From positions 195,767 to 259,766 of the forward strand of contig PHBC01000001.1 of the NCBI GenBank assembly GCA_002840505.1: a stretch of DNA of 64,000 bases, read 5' to 3'. Each line of letters opens with the position of its first letter. Within the stretch, counting starts at the first letter, position 1. The stretch is from Deltaproteobacteria bacterium HGW-Deltaproteobacteria-2. Lineage in GTDB: Bacteria; Desulfobacterota; Syntrophia; Syntrophales; Smithellaceae. The notes under the pieces were generated by a model that saw nothing but the letters and a program-made list of their open reading frames with translations, was not told the origin of the DNA and ran no database searches. The position numbers and the translations under genes are program-made. Below are positions 17,205 to 26,611 of this stretch, piece after piece.

Positions 17205-18863
17205 ATGCTAGATACTAATTTACAAATAAAAATGCTGGACACGCTCGGCATCTTGCACACAGCTATAAGAAATTTTATTCTTTATCCTCCTGCCAGCCCG
17301 GCAATTGCGAACACTATTGAAAAACTGCATTTAAGCCTTATTGATATACTTGAACAAAAGTCTCCGATAATCATCGCGGAATCAGAAAGAAGATTTTTAA
17401 TCTGGGGAAAATACCTGGATCAGAAAGACAGAGAAAAAGTTCAGATTACAACCTTGCTGAACATTCTTCTCAATTTCGGCGTTAAAAGCATCTCTTTTGA
17501 TAAAGGATTGGAAAAAGAGGAACTCAGAATTTTTATAAAATACCTTTCTAAAAACCCGGAGGAGTTAAAAGACGAAGGTGGCCTGCCCAAGATCATGGCG
17601 GAGAAAAGCATTCTGCATATTTATCTGAATGAAAGAGTATATGTATCTATGGATAAAGATCAGAAAATCATCTCCGGCTTTAATGTTAATGATAACAAAC
17701 CTTCCCAGCTGGACACATTTAAAACCGATGCTGCCGCGAAAGATCAAACAGCTGAGGGCATTACCAACGTGGGAAACGTCAATGGCCGTCTGGTCGAAGA
17801 TCTGTTCAGTGAAAAGGCCGAGGTTCGATCTCAGGCATCTGATAAATTTTCCATAATCATTGAATCTTTGCCACCTGAACGCCAAAACGAATTAGTGGGA
17901 AGCTTATCAGGTCGTCTGGTTGAGTGGATTAAGTTGGAAACATCAGCAACCTCCTCCTATGAAAAAATATGTATCAGTTTGCAAAGACTTCTGAATATTT
18001 TCATCAGGCAGGGACGCTTTGAAGATGTCGTGCCGATTCTGGATGTTTTCCATAATATCAACACAGGAGCCCTGAAAAAAGATAATCCGGTAAGAGAAAT
18101 ATCTTCGGTAATAATTCGGAATCTGGCGTCAGAAGACAATCGCTTGATCCTCTTTAAGGAATATCACACCAACGAAAGAAATAAACAGAATGAAGCTAAT
18201 CAAATATTGTTAAGACTTGGTAACGCTATACTGAACAACTTACTGGATATGGTCCGGGATGTCAGCGACAGCCACGAACGTGTACGTGTTATGCATCTCA
18301 TTATAGGAATGGGACAAAGTGCTATACCAGCCATTAAGGATCGAATTTCTAAAAATGCTCCATGGTATTATTTACGTAATCTGGCTTATTTACTCGGCCG
18401 TATCGGTAGTGAATCCAGTGCCCATATGCTTCAGCCCCTTTTAATTCACGAAAACAATAAAGTCCAAATGGAAGCACTGAAAAGCATCTTTCAGATAGGA
18501 GGAGATCAACGGGGAACGTTGTTCCTGTCTGCGCTGGCTCAAGCAGACAATCAATTCAAGCTCAATATCATTGAAATGCTCGGCAAGGTAAAATGTATTG
18601 AGGCAGTTACGCCACTTCTTAATATGTTGAAAAAACCACCCAAACTTACGCCAATTGATCAGACAGCGTTGCAGGAAAAGATTTGCGCCGCCCTTGAATA
18701 TATAGGTTCACCTGAAGCGATACCAGCTCTTTCGGAAATCGCCGAATCAAAATCCTTTTTGGGGATAAGATGGTATTATACCGTTGAATTAAGACAGGCG
18801 GCCAAGAAAGCATTAGAATCCATTAAAAGAAAACAGAACTTCTCCAATCCTGCCGAGGGCTGA
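17205..18863 (+). CDS. HEAT-repeat domain protein
   Basis: This 552-residue soluble protein has no signal peptide. Residues 1-150 form an uncharacterised N-terminal domain. From about residue 350 onward there are helical HEAT or PBS-lyase-like repeats (LLGRIGSESSAHMLQPLLIHENNKVQMEALKSI and LLNMLKKPPKL to ALEYIGSPEAIPALSEIAES). The start is ATG 17205 because GGAGGAAACA precedes it directly; TTG at 17193 overlaps that ribosome site. Such scaffolds bind partner proteins, and in related bacteria many sit beside signalling genes. It is transcribed alone between a promoter and a terminator. Function unknown. Confidence 0.8.
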   Translation: MLDTNLQIKMLDTLGILHTAIRNFILYPPASPAIANTIEKLHLSLIDILEQKSPIIIAESERRFLIWGKYLDQKDREKVQITTLLNILLNFGVKSISFDKGLEKEELRIFIKYLSKNPEELKDEGGLPKIMAEKSILHIYLNERVYVSMDKDQKIISGFNVNDNKPSQLDTFKTDAAAKDQTAEGITNVGNVNGRLVEDLFSEKAEVRSQASDKFSIIIESLPPERQNELVGSLSGRLVEWIKLETSATSSYEKICISLQRLLNIFIRQGRFEDVVPILDVFHNINTGALKKDNPVREISSVIIRNLASEDNRLILFKEYHTNERNKQNEANQILLRLGNAILNNLLDMVRDVSDSHERVRVMHLIIGMGQSAIPAIKDRISKNAPWYYLRNLAYLLGRIGSESSAHMLQPLLIHENNKVQMEALKSIFQIGGDQRGTLFLSALAQADNQFKLNIIEMLGKVKCIEAVTPLLNMLKKPPKLTPIDQTALQEKICAALEYIGSPEAIPALSEIAESKSFLGIRWYYTVELRQAAKKALESIKRKQNFSNPAEG

Positions 18864-18908
18864 TGTGCGCAAACTTCTGAAATGTAAATAATTGATCGAA
18901 TACCAGTA

Positions 18909-18933
18909 AGCTAAAACATTTTAGCTGTTTTTT
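18909..18933. terminator. Rho-independent terminator between convergent genes
   Basis: AGCTAAAA, two bases, TTTTAGCT is followed by GTTTTTT on the plus strand. It serves the HEAT-repeat gene. It overlaps the stop codon of thiE on the other strand and may work in both directions. Confidence 0.75.
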
Positions 18934-19550
18934 AATGCAGACTGAATAATATCATTCAGTCTGCGGGCCACTGCTTCAGGCTGGTCAGCTTCACAAATTG
19001 CCGATACAACGGCAATGCAATCAGCGCCGGCTTTTACAACTTCTTTTATATTAGATTCATTAAGACCGCCAATGGCAACCAGGGGATGACGGCTAAAAGC
19101 TTTGATTTTCGCAAGACCGTCCAACCCCCAGGTGCCTTTTGTGTCCGTTTTGGTAGGCGTGGCAAAAACCGGGCTGATTCCGATATAACTTATGTCGAGT
19201 TTCTGACTTGCCACAACGTCTTCCCATGTTTCCACAGATAGACCGATTATTGCATTTCTCCCCATGAGTTTACGGACAATTTCATAAGGCATATCCTCCT
19301 GTCCGATATGCACGCCTTCGGCACCGCAGGCTAAAGCTACATCAACGCGGTCATTTATAATCAACGGCACTTTATAAGACTTTAACAGTTTGTTAATTTT
19401 CTTTGCTTCTTCTACAAACAACCGGGTGGAAATTTCTTTCTCACGCAGTTGCACATAAGCAACACCACCTTTAACCGCACGAATAACAACTTCGTCTAAA
19501 GGTTTTTCCCCGCACAGACCACGATCCGTCACGAGATATAATCCGTGCAT
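18921..19550 (-). CDS. thiE: Thiamine-phosphate synthase
   Basis: This 209-residue TIM-barrel enzyme couples HMP diphosphate and thiazole phosphate to make thiamine phosphate. Family motifs are all present: YVQLREKE, LIINDRVDVALACGAEGVHIGQED, YIGISPVFATPTK and VAIGGLNESNI. It lies 2 bases after thiM and is under the same TPP riboswitch. No thiC, thiD or thiG is present, so this operon looks like a salvage unit for the thiazole half. Confidence 0.96.
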   Translation of the reverse strand: MHGLYLVTDRGLCGEKPLDEVVIRAVKGGVAYVQLREKEISTRLFVEEAKKINKLLKSYKVPLIINDRVDVALACGAEGVHIGQEDMPYEIVRKLMGRNAIIGLSVETWEDVVASQKLDISYIGISPVFATPTKTDTKGTWGLDGLAKIKAFSRHPLVAIGGLNESNIKEVVKAGADCIAVVSAICEADQPEAVARRLNDIIQSALKNS

Positions 19551-19552
19551 AA

Positions 19553-20356
19553 CTAATCCTCTATTTTTAAACGTTGCTTAATATCATCTTCTATTATGCA
19601 ATATAGACAATCAAGAAAACTGGTTTGAAGACTTCCAGGTCCCTTGGCAGCAGAGGCAGCCATTTCTCCGGCAATGCCCATAACCGCCATAGCTTTAACC
19701 GTTGCAGCAAAAGGGTTTTTTTCTACAGCAGCAAAGGCGCCACATAACGCTGATGCCGTACAGCCTAATCCGGTAACTTTTGTCATCAGCGGATGACCAT
19801 TTTTAATCTTTATAATTTTTTCTTTACTGACAATGTAATCGGTTGCTCCACTGACACAGATAACACATTTATGAATTTCACTTAATTTTTGCGCTATATC
19901 GATCGCGGCATCGGGAGATGCGGCGCTGTCCACACCCTTAGTTTTTGATTTGTCATCATAAAGAGCTACAATCTCCGAAGCATTACCCCGAATGATAGTC
20001 GGCGGTTCACTATGAATAAGTTCTCTTGCTGTTTTTGTCCGATAAGCGGTAGCTCCAGCGCCAACTGGATCTAAAATAACAGGAATGCCCTTTTTTCTGG
20101 CCTGGCTGACAGCTTTAAACATAGAATATATCCAGTGTTCACTCAATGTGCCTATGTTGATGACCAGTGCAGAAGAAATATTTACCATTTCCTCTACTTC
20201 TTCTTTCGCATGCGCCATAACCGGAGATGCGCCTATGGCAAGTAGAGCGTTGGCTGTATTATTCATTACCACATAATTGGTAATGTTATGCACAACCGGA
20301 GCCTGGCGACAAATCATTTCTATAGATCTGTATATTTCAGTTGCCGTCACGTTCAT
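19553..20356 (-). CDS. thiM: Hydroxyethylthiazole kinase
   Basis: This 267-residue ribokinase-like enzyme phosphorylates 4-methyl-5-(2-hydroxyethyl)thiazole. Family signatures are VVHNITNYVVMNNTANALLAIGASP near the N-terminus, ILDPVGAGATAYRT, and the catalytic VTGLGCTASALCGAFAA. It is first in the thiM-thiE operon. Its leader carries a TPP riboswitch and a downstream hairpin. Confidence 0.96.
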   Translation of the reverse strand: MNVTATEIYRSIEMICRQAPVVHNITNYVVMNNTANALLAIGASPVMAHAKEEVEEMVNISSALVINIGTLSEHWIYSMFKAVSQARKKGIPVILDPVGAGATAYRTKTARELIHSEPPTIIRGNASEIVALYDDKSKTKGVDSAASPDAAIDIAQKLSEIHKCVICVSGATDYIVSKEKIIKIKNGHPLMTKVTGLGCTASALCGAFAAVEKNPFAATVKAMAVMGIAGEMAASAAKGPGSLQTSFLDCLYCIIEDDIKQRLKIED

Positions 20357-20423
20357 AATTTATCTCTCCATATTTTTAATTATATGTAAGTTGCATCAAA
20401 CAATCAATTCATACTAAACATTA

Positions 20424-20456
20424 AACCCTTCCCGACTGATATATCGGGAAGGGTTA
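20424..20456 (-). terminator. Hairpin between riboswitch and thiM, probable conditional terminator
   Basis: AACCCTTCCCGA and TCGGGAAGGGTT form a 12-base stem with an 8-base loop. On the minus strand it is followed by TTTAATGTTT, a weak U-tract. Its position just after the riboswitch suggests TPP-dependent termination before thiM. Confidence 0.6.
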
Positions 20457-20470
20457 TTTAATAAGTTCTT

Positions 20471-20588
20471 CTCCCTACGCCGGCATTACCCAGATCAGGT
20501 TCAATGGGTATAATCTCAGACTCGGCTTGTCACTTTTATTACCTTATTAGTCAAAGGTCACAAAAGGTTACATATTCCGGGCCACCCC
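20471..20588 (-). promoter_or_regulatory. TPP riboswitch (THI element)
   Basis: Read on the minus strand, the conserved blocks occur in order: GGGGTGG, CTGAGA, ACCC, TTGAACCTGATCTGGGTAAT, and GCGTAGGGA. They form the thiamine-diphosphate aptamer. The stretch between GGGGTGG and CTGAGA is about 60 bases, so the P3 arm is enlarged by an insertion. It controls thiM-thiE. Confidence 0.95.
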
Positions 20589-20597
20589 TTTTTTTAT

Positions 20598-20626
20598 TAT
20601 CTATCAACATAATTACATTTCGTCAA
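20598..20626 (-). promoter_or_regulatory. Sigma-70 promoter of the thi operon
   Basis: On the minus strand TTGACG (20621-20626) and TAGATA (20598-20603) have a 17-base spacer. Initiation would fall near 20591, exactly at the 5' edge of the riboswitch. Confidence 0.65.
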
Positions 20627-20646
20627 CCAGCTTTAAAGAATATTTC

Positions 20647-20676
20647 TTGACTAAGATTACCCTTTATCTATATTAC
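20647..20676 (+). promoter_or_regulatory. Sigma-70 promoter of the TPR gene
   Basis: TTGACT (20647-20652), 18 bases, TATTAC (20671-20676) lie 30 bases before the ATG at 20706. It is divergent from the thi promoter. Confidence 0.55.
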
Positions 20677-20705
20677 TAAAACAATTGTAAGAAAAAGTTG
20701 AACCC

Positions 20706-21893
20706 ATGAAAATAATAACATCTAAAAACTTATTTCTTGTTCTTTGCTCATTCTGTCTAATTTTTCTCCATGAAACAAAAATAGAAGCGATGGAACTGCA
20801 GCTGAATACATTTCATTCATACTTACGTCAGGGAATTGATAAAGCTTTTAATCTGGAAACAGCCGACGCTTATGCCTGCATAAAAAAGGCCGTAGATCTT
20901 GAACCGGAAAATCCTACCGGATACGCTTTTCTTGCAGTCCTCCACTGGTTTTCTTCCGAGATGAGTTTTGATATTAAAGATAGGGATACAAATCAGGAGG
21001 CTATGCTGAGTTATGTCAAAGAATCTCTGGCCAAAGGAGAAAAAAGGATTAAGAACAATCCTCAAGACAATCAGGCTTATTTTGCCATGGCCTTGGCTAA
21101 AATCGTCAAAATTCAATGGGCAATTCATCAAAAACATTATTTCGTTTTAGCGCAAGAGACTTCAAATATATGGGATTATTTGGAAAAAGCAAAGGGAGGG
21201 AATGGGAACCAAAACTATGATACATATTTCCTCATGGGCTTGTTTCATTATCATCTCAAACATGTCTCTGGCATCATCCGCTTTCTGTCTTCAGCCCTTA
21301 TTATTCCCGGAAGTCATCAAAAAGGGCTTCAGGAACTGGAATTGGCGGCCAAAAAAGGATCCTTGCTCAAGGACCTCGCGCAGGCCGAACTATCCTCTGA
21401 TTATTTGAATTTTGAAAAACAACCGGCAAAAGCTTTACCTTTTGCCCGGGAATTAAATAAAAAATTCCCCAATAATTATAATTTTTTATTTGCTCTGAGC
21501 AGTATTCTTGCCGACCTTCACCGATTTGAGGAAGCGTCCGGCATAGCCAAACAAATCGAAAAAAATATTCAGGTGTGTGTTCCTCCTTTTGTTCCCCAAC
21601 TCCAAACACGTTACAATCAATTAATGGGAAGAATTCTTTTTAACCAGGAAGAATACGATCGTTCCGTAGAGTATTTTCAAAATGCTCTAAAGGATACATC
21701 ATTCTATAATGCCCGGGTTCGGGTTTGGGCTTTTGTGCGCCTGGGAATGATTCACGACGTTCGCAAACAAAGGATTCAGGCCCAAGAGTATTATTCTAAG
21801 GCATTGGAAGTAGAAGGTGGGGAAGGTGCCGCCAGAATAGAAGCCAAAAAATATCTAATAAGTCCTTATATTCCTGCGCAAGTCAAATCCTAG
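20706..21893 (+). CDS. Exported TPR-repeat protein
   Basis: This 395-residue protein has an N-terminal signal sequence (NLFLVLCSFCLIFLHE, residues 8-23). Helical tetratricopeptide-like repeats follow, for example AYACIKKAVDLEPENPTGYAFLA near residue 55 and YDRSVEYFQNAL near the C-terminus. It is probably periplasmic or attached to the membrane and acts as a binding scaffold. Its stop is 4 bases before the ATG of the MFS carrier, so the two are translationally close and may work together. The family is not named. Confidence 0.75.
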   Translation: MKIITSKNLFLVLCSFCLIFLHETKIEAMELQLNTFHSYLRQGIDKAFNLETADAYACIKKAVDLEPENPTGYAFLAVLHWFSSEMSFDIKDRDTNQEAMLSYVKESLAKGEKRIKNNPQDNQAYFAMALAKIVKIQWAIHQKHYFVLAQETSNIWDYLEKAKGGNGNQNYDTYFLMGLFHYHLKHVSGIIRFLSSALIIPGSHQKGLQELELAAKKGSLLKDLAQAELSSDYLNFEKQPAKALPFARELNKKFPNNYNFLFALSSILADLHRFEEASGIAKQIEKNIQVCVPPFVPQLQTRYNQLMGRILFNQEEYDRSVEYFQNALKDTSFYNARVRVWAFVRLGMIHDVRKQRIQAQEYYSKALEVEGGEGAARIEAKKYLISPYIPAQVKS

Positions 21894-21897
21894 ACTT

Positions 21898-23070
21898 ATG
21901 ACTAAATATATAATACTTATATCCTCCGTACTGATTCAAATATGCTTGGGTGTTGGTTATTCCTGGAGCACTTTTGTCCCCGCATTAAAACAGAGCTTTG
22001 GCCTTACCATTGCACAAACACAAATAATTTTCGGCATCGGTTCGTTTATAATTACGTTGTGTATTTTCGCCGGAGGACGTATTCAGGATCGCCTGGGTCC
22101 GCGAATTCCTGTTTTGATCGGCGGTATTATCTTCAGCGGCAGTTATATACTGGCCGGATATTCCAGCGGATCATTTTATGCCCTGCTTTTCCTGATCGGC
22201 GTCTGCGCCGCCACCGGTGTTGGTATCTGTTACGTCTGCCCTATCGTCTGTTCAGTCAAATGGTTTCCTAAACATAAAAGTCTGGCAACCGGTATTGTCG
22301 TTGCCGGATATGGAGGCAGCCCTATTATTATTTCCTTGATCGGTGAATATTTATTGTCTCATCAAGTAAGTGTGCTGGATATTTTCAAATATATGGGATT
22401 GGTCTTTCTGATAATTGTACCTATAGCCGCAATGTTTTTACAAAATCCGCGGCAGGAAAAAGATTACAAATCCCTTACCGCTGATATTAAAACCATCGAA
22501 CTTTTCAAAGACCGCAACTTTTGGGGACTTTTCTGCGGCATATTCCCCTGCCTGTGTATAGGATTAATGACTATCGGTAATATTAAACCATTTGGTCTTT
22601 CTCTAAACTTGAGTTTAGTTGTGACCGGAGCGGCTGTTAGTATTCTGGCGTTTTTTAATGCCATCGGTAGAATAGGATGGGGAATTATAGGCGGCCTTCT
22701 GGAGGGGAAAAAGGCGATATTATTATCGCTGATAAGCACATCTATTGTTTGCCTTGCCGCGGCTTTTACGGTTAATAATGATCTGACTTTTTTTCTCTTT
22801 GTCGTATTTGCCGGTTTTAACTATGGCGCCTGTCTTGTTCTTTATGCCGCTGAAATCGCCAACCACTACGGAACAGAAAAAATGGGAACAATATATTCCA
22901 CTCTTTTTCTCTCCAATGCAATTGCCGGATTTTTAGCGCCTCCTTTAGCCGGAAAAATTTTTGATAACACAGGTTCTTATACGCCCGCTTTTCTTATCTT
23001 CGGCGCTCTGGCTTTCATTTCGATATTTTTATTCTACTTTATTTACCAACCGAAAAAACAAAAATCCTGA
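21898..23070 (+). CDS. MFS transporter, OxlT-like (monocarboxylate) group
   Basis: This 390-residue carrier has 12 membrane segments. The N-terminus (QICLGVGYSWSTFVPAL followed by FGIGSFIITLCIFAGGRIQDRLGPR) is characteristic of the oxalate/formate antiporter and lactate MFS group, and the second half begins near LFKDRNFWGLF. The substrate is probably a small carboxylate. It is co-transcribed with the preceding TPR gene. Confidence 0.85.
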   Translation: MTKYIILISSVLIQICLGVGYSWSTFVPALKQSFGLTIAQTQIIFGIGSFIITLCIFAGGRIQDRLGPRIPVLIGGIIFSGSYILAGYSSGSFYALLFLIGVCAATGVGICYVCPIVCSVKWFPKHKSLATGIVVAGYGGSPIIISLIGEYLLSHQVSVLDIFKYMGLVFLIIVPIAAMFLQNPRQEKDYKSLTADIKTIELFKDRNFWGLFCGIFPCLCIGLMTIGNIKPFGLSLNLSLVVTGAAVSILAFFNAIGRIGWGIIGGLLEGKKAILLSLISTSIVCLAAAFTVNNDLTFFLFVVFAGFNYGACLVLYAAEIANHYGTEKMGTIYSTLFLSNAIAGFLAPPLAGKIFDNTGSYTPAFLIFGALAFISIFLFYFIYQPKKQKS

Positions 23071-23176
23071 AAAACGATTAATACATTTTGCAAATTGGAT
23101 ACAATTATTGAAGTATATTTACACGAATAATTATTTTGTTTTATCGTTTCATTTACACACAAAATAATTAATTTTG

Positions 23177-23185
23177 TGCTATAAT
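23177..23185 (+). promoter_or_regulatory. Extended -10 promoter of the two-component operon
   Basis: TGCTATAAT matches an extended -10 element (TGnTATAAT) 40 bases before the ATG at 23225. TTTACA at 23152-23157 is too far away to be a normal -35 (22-base spacer). Confidence 0.5.
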
Positions 23186-23224
23186 GCCTAAACGTAATAC
23201 TAAGATCTAACCAAAGAGGCAATA

Positions 23225-24928
23225 ATGGCAGAGCCACTAACCAGAAAAAAAACAATTTTTCTTGTTCGCCTTGCGGTCATTGTCATAACTTCTTATTTTA
23301 TTATTCTTTCACCGACAACGGTAAAGCAGTGGGAATCTTTAGGATATATTTTTATTGCCGTTTACCTGCTGACCAACCTGATTGTTGCATACATTCCGGA
23401 TAAATATTTCTACGATGATAAAATTTTCTACGGATTTATCTTATCCGACAGTATCTTGCTGCCGGCAGGAATTTATCTTTCCGGATATGTCGGCTCGGAA
23501 TTATACCTGATGTTTTTTTTCATCATTTCATTAACGACCATGAGCTCCAATTTCGGATACCTGATGATAAATACTCTCTTTTATTCTTTTATCTACGGCT
23601 GGTTGTTATATCAAAGGGGATTATTAACAGGTCCTTCATCCATCAGTTATTTAATTCAAATTCCTTTCATTATCATCATTGCAGTATTTTACGGATTTCT
23701 CATAACAACGCGGTTGAAAGACAAAGACATCCGAATTAATGAAGCCCGGGAGAGATACGAAAAAATCGTCCAGGCTACGGATGTGTTAATGTGTATTGTT
23801 GATTATGATGGGAAGTTTATATTTGCGAACCAAAAACTAGTCAAATTTTACGGATATAAGGATGAAAATAATCTCCTCGGTTTAACAATTTCACAGCTTC
23901 ATAACGAAGATGAAACTCAAACGGAAAAAACATTGAGCTATGTAAGATCAGTATATCAAAATAATGATATGGTGCAGTATGAATCCTATGATAAAAATCA
24001 CGGCAAGTGGTTTGCTAACACGCTGAGCCCGATTAGAGATTCGTCAACAAGGGATGTTTTTGAGGTCTGCATTATTTCAAAAGATATCACTGACCGGATG
24101 GAAAAAGAGAAAATACTAAATGAAACTGTTGAATTGTTGCAAAAAACGCGGGACCAATTAATACAAAAGGATAAAATGGCCGCTCTAGGACGAATGGCAT
24201 CCAGTATTGCACATGAAATCAGGAATCCGCTGGAGATTATCTACATGGGGGTAGATTATTTGGAAAACAATCTACCTTCTGATAACCTCCAGATCCATGA
24301 ATCTATAGAAAAAATCATTAAGGCAGCTGATCGGGCAGATAATATCATTAAGAACATCTTATCATTTGCCAGACAATCGGCATATAAGATCACTCAGCTT
24401 CCCCTCCGTCCATTGCTTAACAATGTGCTGGTGCTTGCGGAACAAACAATTCAAAAAAACGGTATTATCGTTCAACGCGATTATGATAACGATTCGTTGG
24501 AAGTGGCAGGTGATTACAACATGCTGGAACACGTATTTTTAAATCTTATTAACAATGCGATTGATGCCACGAAAGACAGCAAGGAAAAGAAACTGACAAT
24601 TCGCGCCTATAAGCGGCTAATTACTGAAATAGGCTATAAAACCGGTTATGCACCAGATGATTTTTTCAGCATTGGAGATGAAATGATTGTTGTGGAAATA
24701 TCAGATACCGGTAAAGGAATCCCTAAGGAAGACATGTCGAAAATATTCGAACCATTTTTTACTACCAAACCGGTTAATGAAGGAACAGGTCTGGGATTGA
24801 GCATTGCCCATATGATCATGGACAAATTAAGCGGCACTATTGACGTTGAAAGCATGGAAAATAAGGGAACAACTTTTTTTGTAAAACTCCAGCCTAAAAT
24901 TAAAATAACAACAACAGTGGAGGTGTAA
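23225..24928 (+). CDS. Membrane sensor histidine kinase with PAS domain
   Basis: This 567-residue protein has an N-terminal membrane domain of about six helices (residues 10-162), a PAS domain (about 175-295), a HisKA domain with the phosphorylated His330 in SSIAHEIRNPLE, and an HATPase domain. The ATPase shows the N box NLINNAIDATKD, G1 DTGKGIP, F box FEPFFTTK and G2 GTGLGLSIAH. It phosphorylates the response regulator encoded 1 base downstream. The membrane domain has no recognised signal-binding motif, so the stimulus is unknown. Confidence 0.93.
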   Translation: MAEPLTRKKTIFLVRLAVIVITSYFIILSPTTVKQWESLGYIFIAVYLLTNLIVAYIPDKYFYDDKIFYGFILSDSILLPAGIYLSGYVGSELYLMFFFIISLTTMSSNFGYLMINTLFYSFIYGWLLYQRGLLTGPSSISYLIQIPFIIIIAVFYGFLITTRLKDKDIRINEARERYEKIVQATDVLMCIVDYDGKFIFANQKLVKFYGYKDENNLLGLTISQLHNEDETQTEKTLSYVRSVYQNNDMVQYESYDKNHGKWFANTLSPIRDSSTRDVFEVCIISKDITDRMEKEKILNETVELLQKTRDQLIQKDKMAALGRMASSIAHEIRNPLEIIYMGVDYLENNLPSDNLQIHESIEKIIKAADRADNIIKNILSFARQSAYKITQLPLRPLLNNVLVLAEQTIQKNGIIVQRDYDNDSLEVAGDYNMLEHVFLNLINNAIDATKDSKEKKLTIRAYKRLITEIGYKTGYAPDDFFSIGDEMIVVEISDTGKGIPKEDMSKIFEPFFTTKPVNEGTGLGLSIAHMIMDKLSGTIDVESMENKGTTFFVKLQPKIKITTTVEV

Positions 24929-24929
24929 T

Positions 24930-25316
24930 TTGGCAGATAAAATCAGGGTGTTAATCATTGATGACGAAGTTGATTTTTGTTATTTCATCCAGAAAAATCT
25001 TATGCGGGATGGACGGTTTAATGTATTAGTGGCAACTAACGGTAAAGACGGAATAGAACTGGCTGAAAATGAATTGCCGGATATTATTCTGCTTGATCTA
25101 TTCATGCCGGACATGCCCGGTGAAGATGTAGCGGCAGCTTTAAAAGAAAATATCACTACAGCAGACATCCCCATTCTTTTCGTTACGGCACTGGCAACGA
25201 GTGATGATATTGCTAACCGTAATGAAAATAAAATCGGGAATAACTATATAATGCCCAAACCGGTACGGACAAAAAAACTTATAGAGACTATCCTGGATAT
25301 CCTCGGAGAACCTTGA
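24930..25316 (+). CDS. Single-domain response regulator
   Basis: This 128-residue CheY-like receiver starts at TTG (GGAGG sits about 6 bases upstream). The acidic pair Asp11/Asp12, phosphoacceptor Asp56 in LLDLFMP, a Thr/Ala switch (FVTALAT) and the lysine in MPKPVR are present. There is no output domain, so signalling must pass by protein contact, for example through a phosphorelay or a target elsewhere. It follows directly on the kinase gene. Confidence 0.92.
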   Translation: MADKIRVLIIDDEVDFCYFIQKNLMRDGRFNVLVATNGKDGIELAENELPDIILLDLFMPDMPGEDVAAALKENITTADIPILFVTALATSDDIANRNENKIGNNYIMPKPVRTKKLIETILDILGEP

Positions 25317-25351
25317 CCTTGGTTTATCCCCATCTTATTAATAGCATATTG

Positions 25352-25556
25352 ATACCATTTCGATTGGAAGTTGACGCCTGTAGGGCGTCACTTCCCGGTA
25401 GGGTAAAAACATTATTTTATTGTGCGCCCTTTGGTTGCACACCCGGTCAAAGGATAACAAGGCGACAATGAGGCGGCTCCGCAGGCGTATATAAAAATAC
25501 GTTGAGGAAGCCGACGACGCAGTCAACGAAGTTAACCAAAGGAAGCGGAGTGGTAT
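25352..25556 (+). repeat. Dispersed repeat, copy A (with inner insertion)
   Basis: The element runs from ATACCATTTCGATT to GGAGTGGTAT. Its core GGATAAC, GGCTCCGCAGGCGTAT, ATACGTTGAGGAAGCCGACG matches copies B (27937-28059) and C (48683-48804). This copy is 205 bases because about 80 extra bases lie near its left end, including a hairpin GGAAGTTGACGCC, TGTAG, GGCGTCACTTCC at 25366-25395. It ends 5 bases from the stop of cydB and may act as that operon's 3' structure. It has no open reading frame. Confidence 0.85.
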
Positions 25557-25560
25557 AGCG

Positions 25561-26571
25561 TCAATAGTGATCGGATAACTTAGTTTTCCCCCTAAAAATA
25601 TGGTAAACAAAAATTGTGTAAGCCACTACTATCGGCATTCCAATTAGAGCGATAATGCTCATCAACTTCAGCGTCTGCAATCCGGTGGAGCTGTTATAAA
25701 TCGTTATATTCAAAATTTGATCATTGCTCGCCTTGATCAAATTGGGAAAATGAACCGCGACAATGACAAGCCATAGTCCCATGAAAGCAAATGAAGATTC
25801 CCAGAACGGCGCAGAGTCATGTTTCTTTTTAATAGAAAATAAAATTTCCGTAAGCCACAACAATGTGCATAAAATCGCCACATAGAATAACCAATGAAAC
25901 AGGATATCCTGAAATGTAAAAGCAACTGTAATAAAGTATCCTATCGCAGTTATAAAGTTGACCAATGTAAGAATCCTGACAGCGTAAAAAGCCCTCTCCC
26001 GCAACTCACCTTCAGTTTTCATTACGGCATAGGTTGCGCCCTGTAAAAGTATAGCGGCAAAACCGGTAATGCCGAACAACAGCGGCACCGGACGAAGCAG
26101 TGTGAAAAAGTTACCGGTAAATTCCATCTTATCATCCAGCGGCACTCCATAAACAACATTACCCAGTGCCACGCCAAACAACAACGCCGCCAGAGCGCTG
26201 CCCGCGAAGAAAGCCTTTTCCCAGATTAATGCCCGCGCCTCATCATGAGCACGAAACTCCATAGAAACAGCTCGAAATATTAAAGCGAACAAAACCAGCA
26301 TCATTGCCAGATAAAAGCCGGAAAAAGCTGTCGCGTAGGCGTGAGGGAAAGCCGCAAATAATGCACCGCCGCCGGTAATCAACCAGACCTCATTGCCGTC
26401 CCAAACCGGACCTATAGAGTTTATTAATATGTCCTTCTCCTCTTTTGTTTTTCCGAGAAATGGAAGGAGCGCTCCGATGCCCAGATCAAATCCATCCAGA
26501 AGCGAATAGCCGACAAACAATATCAAAATAAGAAAAAACCATAGATTTTGAAAGTTCTGTATATTTTCCAT
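25561..26571 (-). CDS. cydB: Cytochrome bd oxidase subunit II
   Basis: This 336-residue membrane protein has eight to nine helices and the family start YSLLDGFDLGIGALLPFLG, then NSIGPVWDGNEVWLITGGGALFAAFPHAYA, both highly conserved in CydB. With CydA it oxidises quinol and reduces oxygen to water at the inner membrane. It lies 40 bases after cydA. In an otherwise anaerobic gene set it most likely scavenges oxygen. A downstream CydX-like small gene was not seen; the repeat copy A follows directly. Confidence 0.96.
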   Translation of the reverse strand: MENIQNFQNLWFFLILILFVGYSLLDGFDLGIGALLPFLGKTKEEKDILINSIGPVWDGNEVWLITGGGALFAAFPHAYATAFSGFYLAMMLVLFALIFRAVSMEFRAHDEARALIWEKAFFAGSALAALLFGVALGNVVYGVPLDDKMEFTGNFFTLLRPVPLLFGITGFAAILLQGATYAVMKTEGELRERAFYAVRILTLVNFITAIGYFITVAFTFQDILFHWLFYVAILCTLLWLTEILFSIKKKHDSAPFWESSFAFMGLWLVIVAVHFPNLIKASNDQILNITIYNSSTGLQTLKLMSIIALIGMPIVVAYTIFVYHIFRGKTKLSDHY

Positions 26572-26611
26572 TTACTTTGCCTCCAAAATAAACTCTATGC
26601 AGACAGATTAA

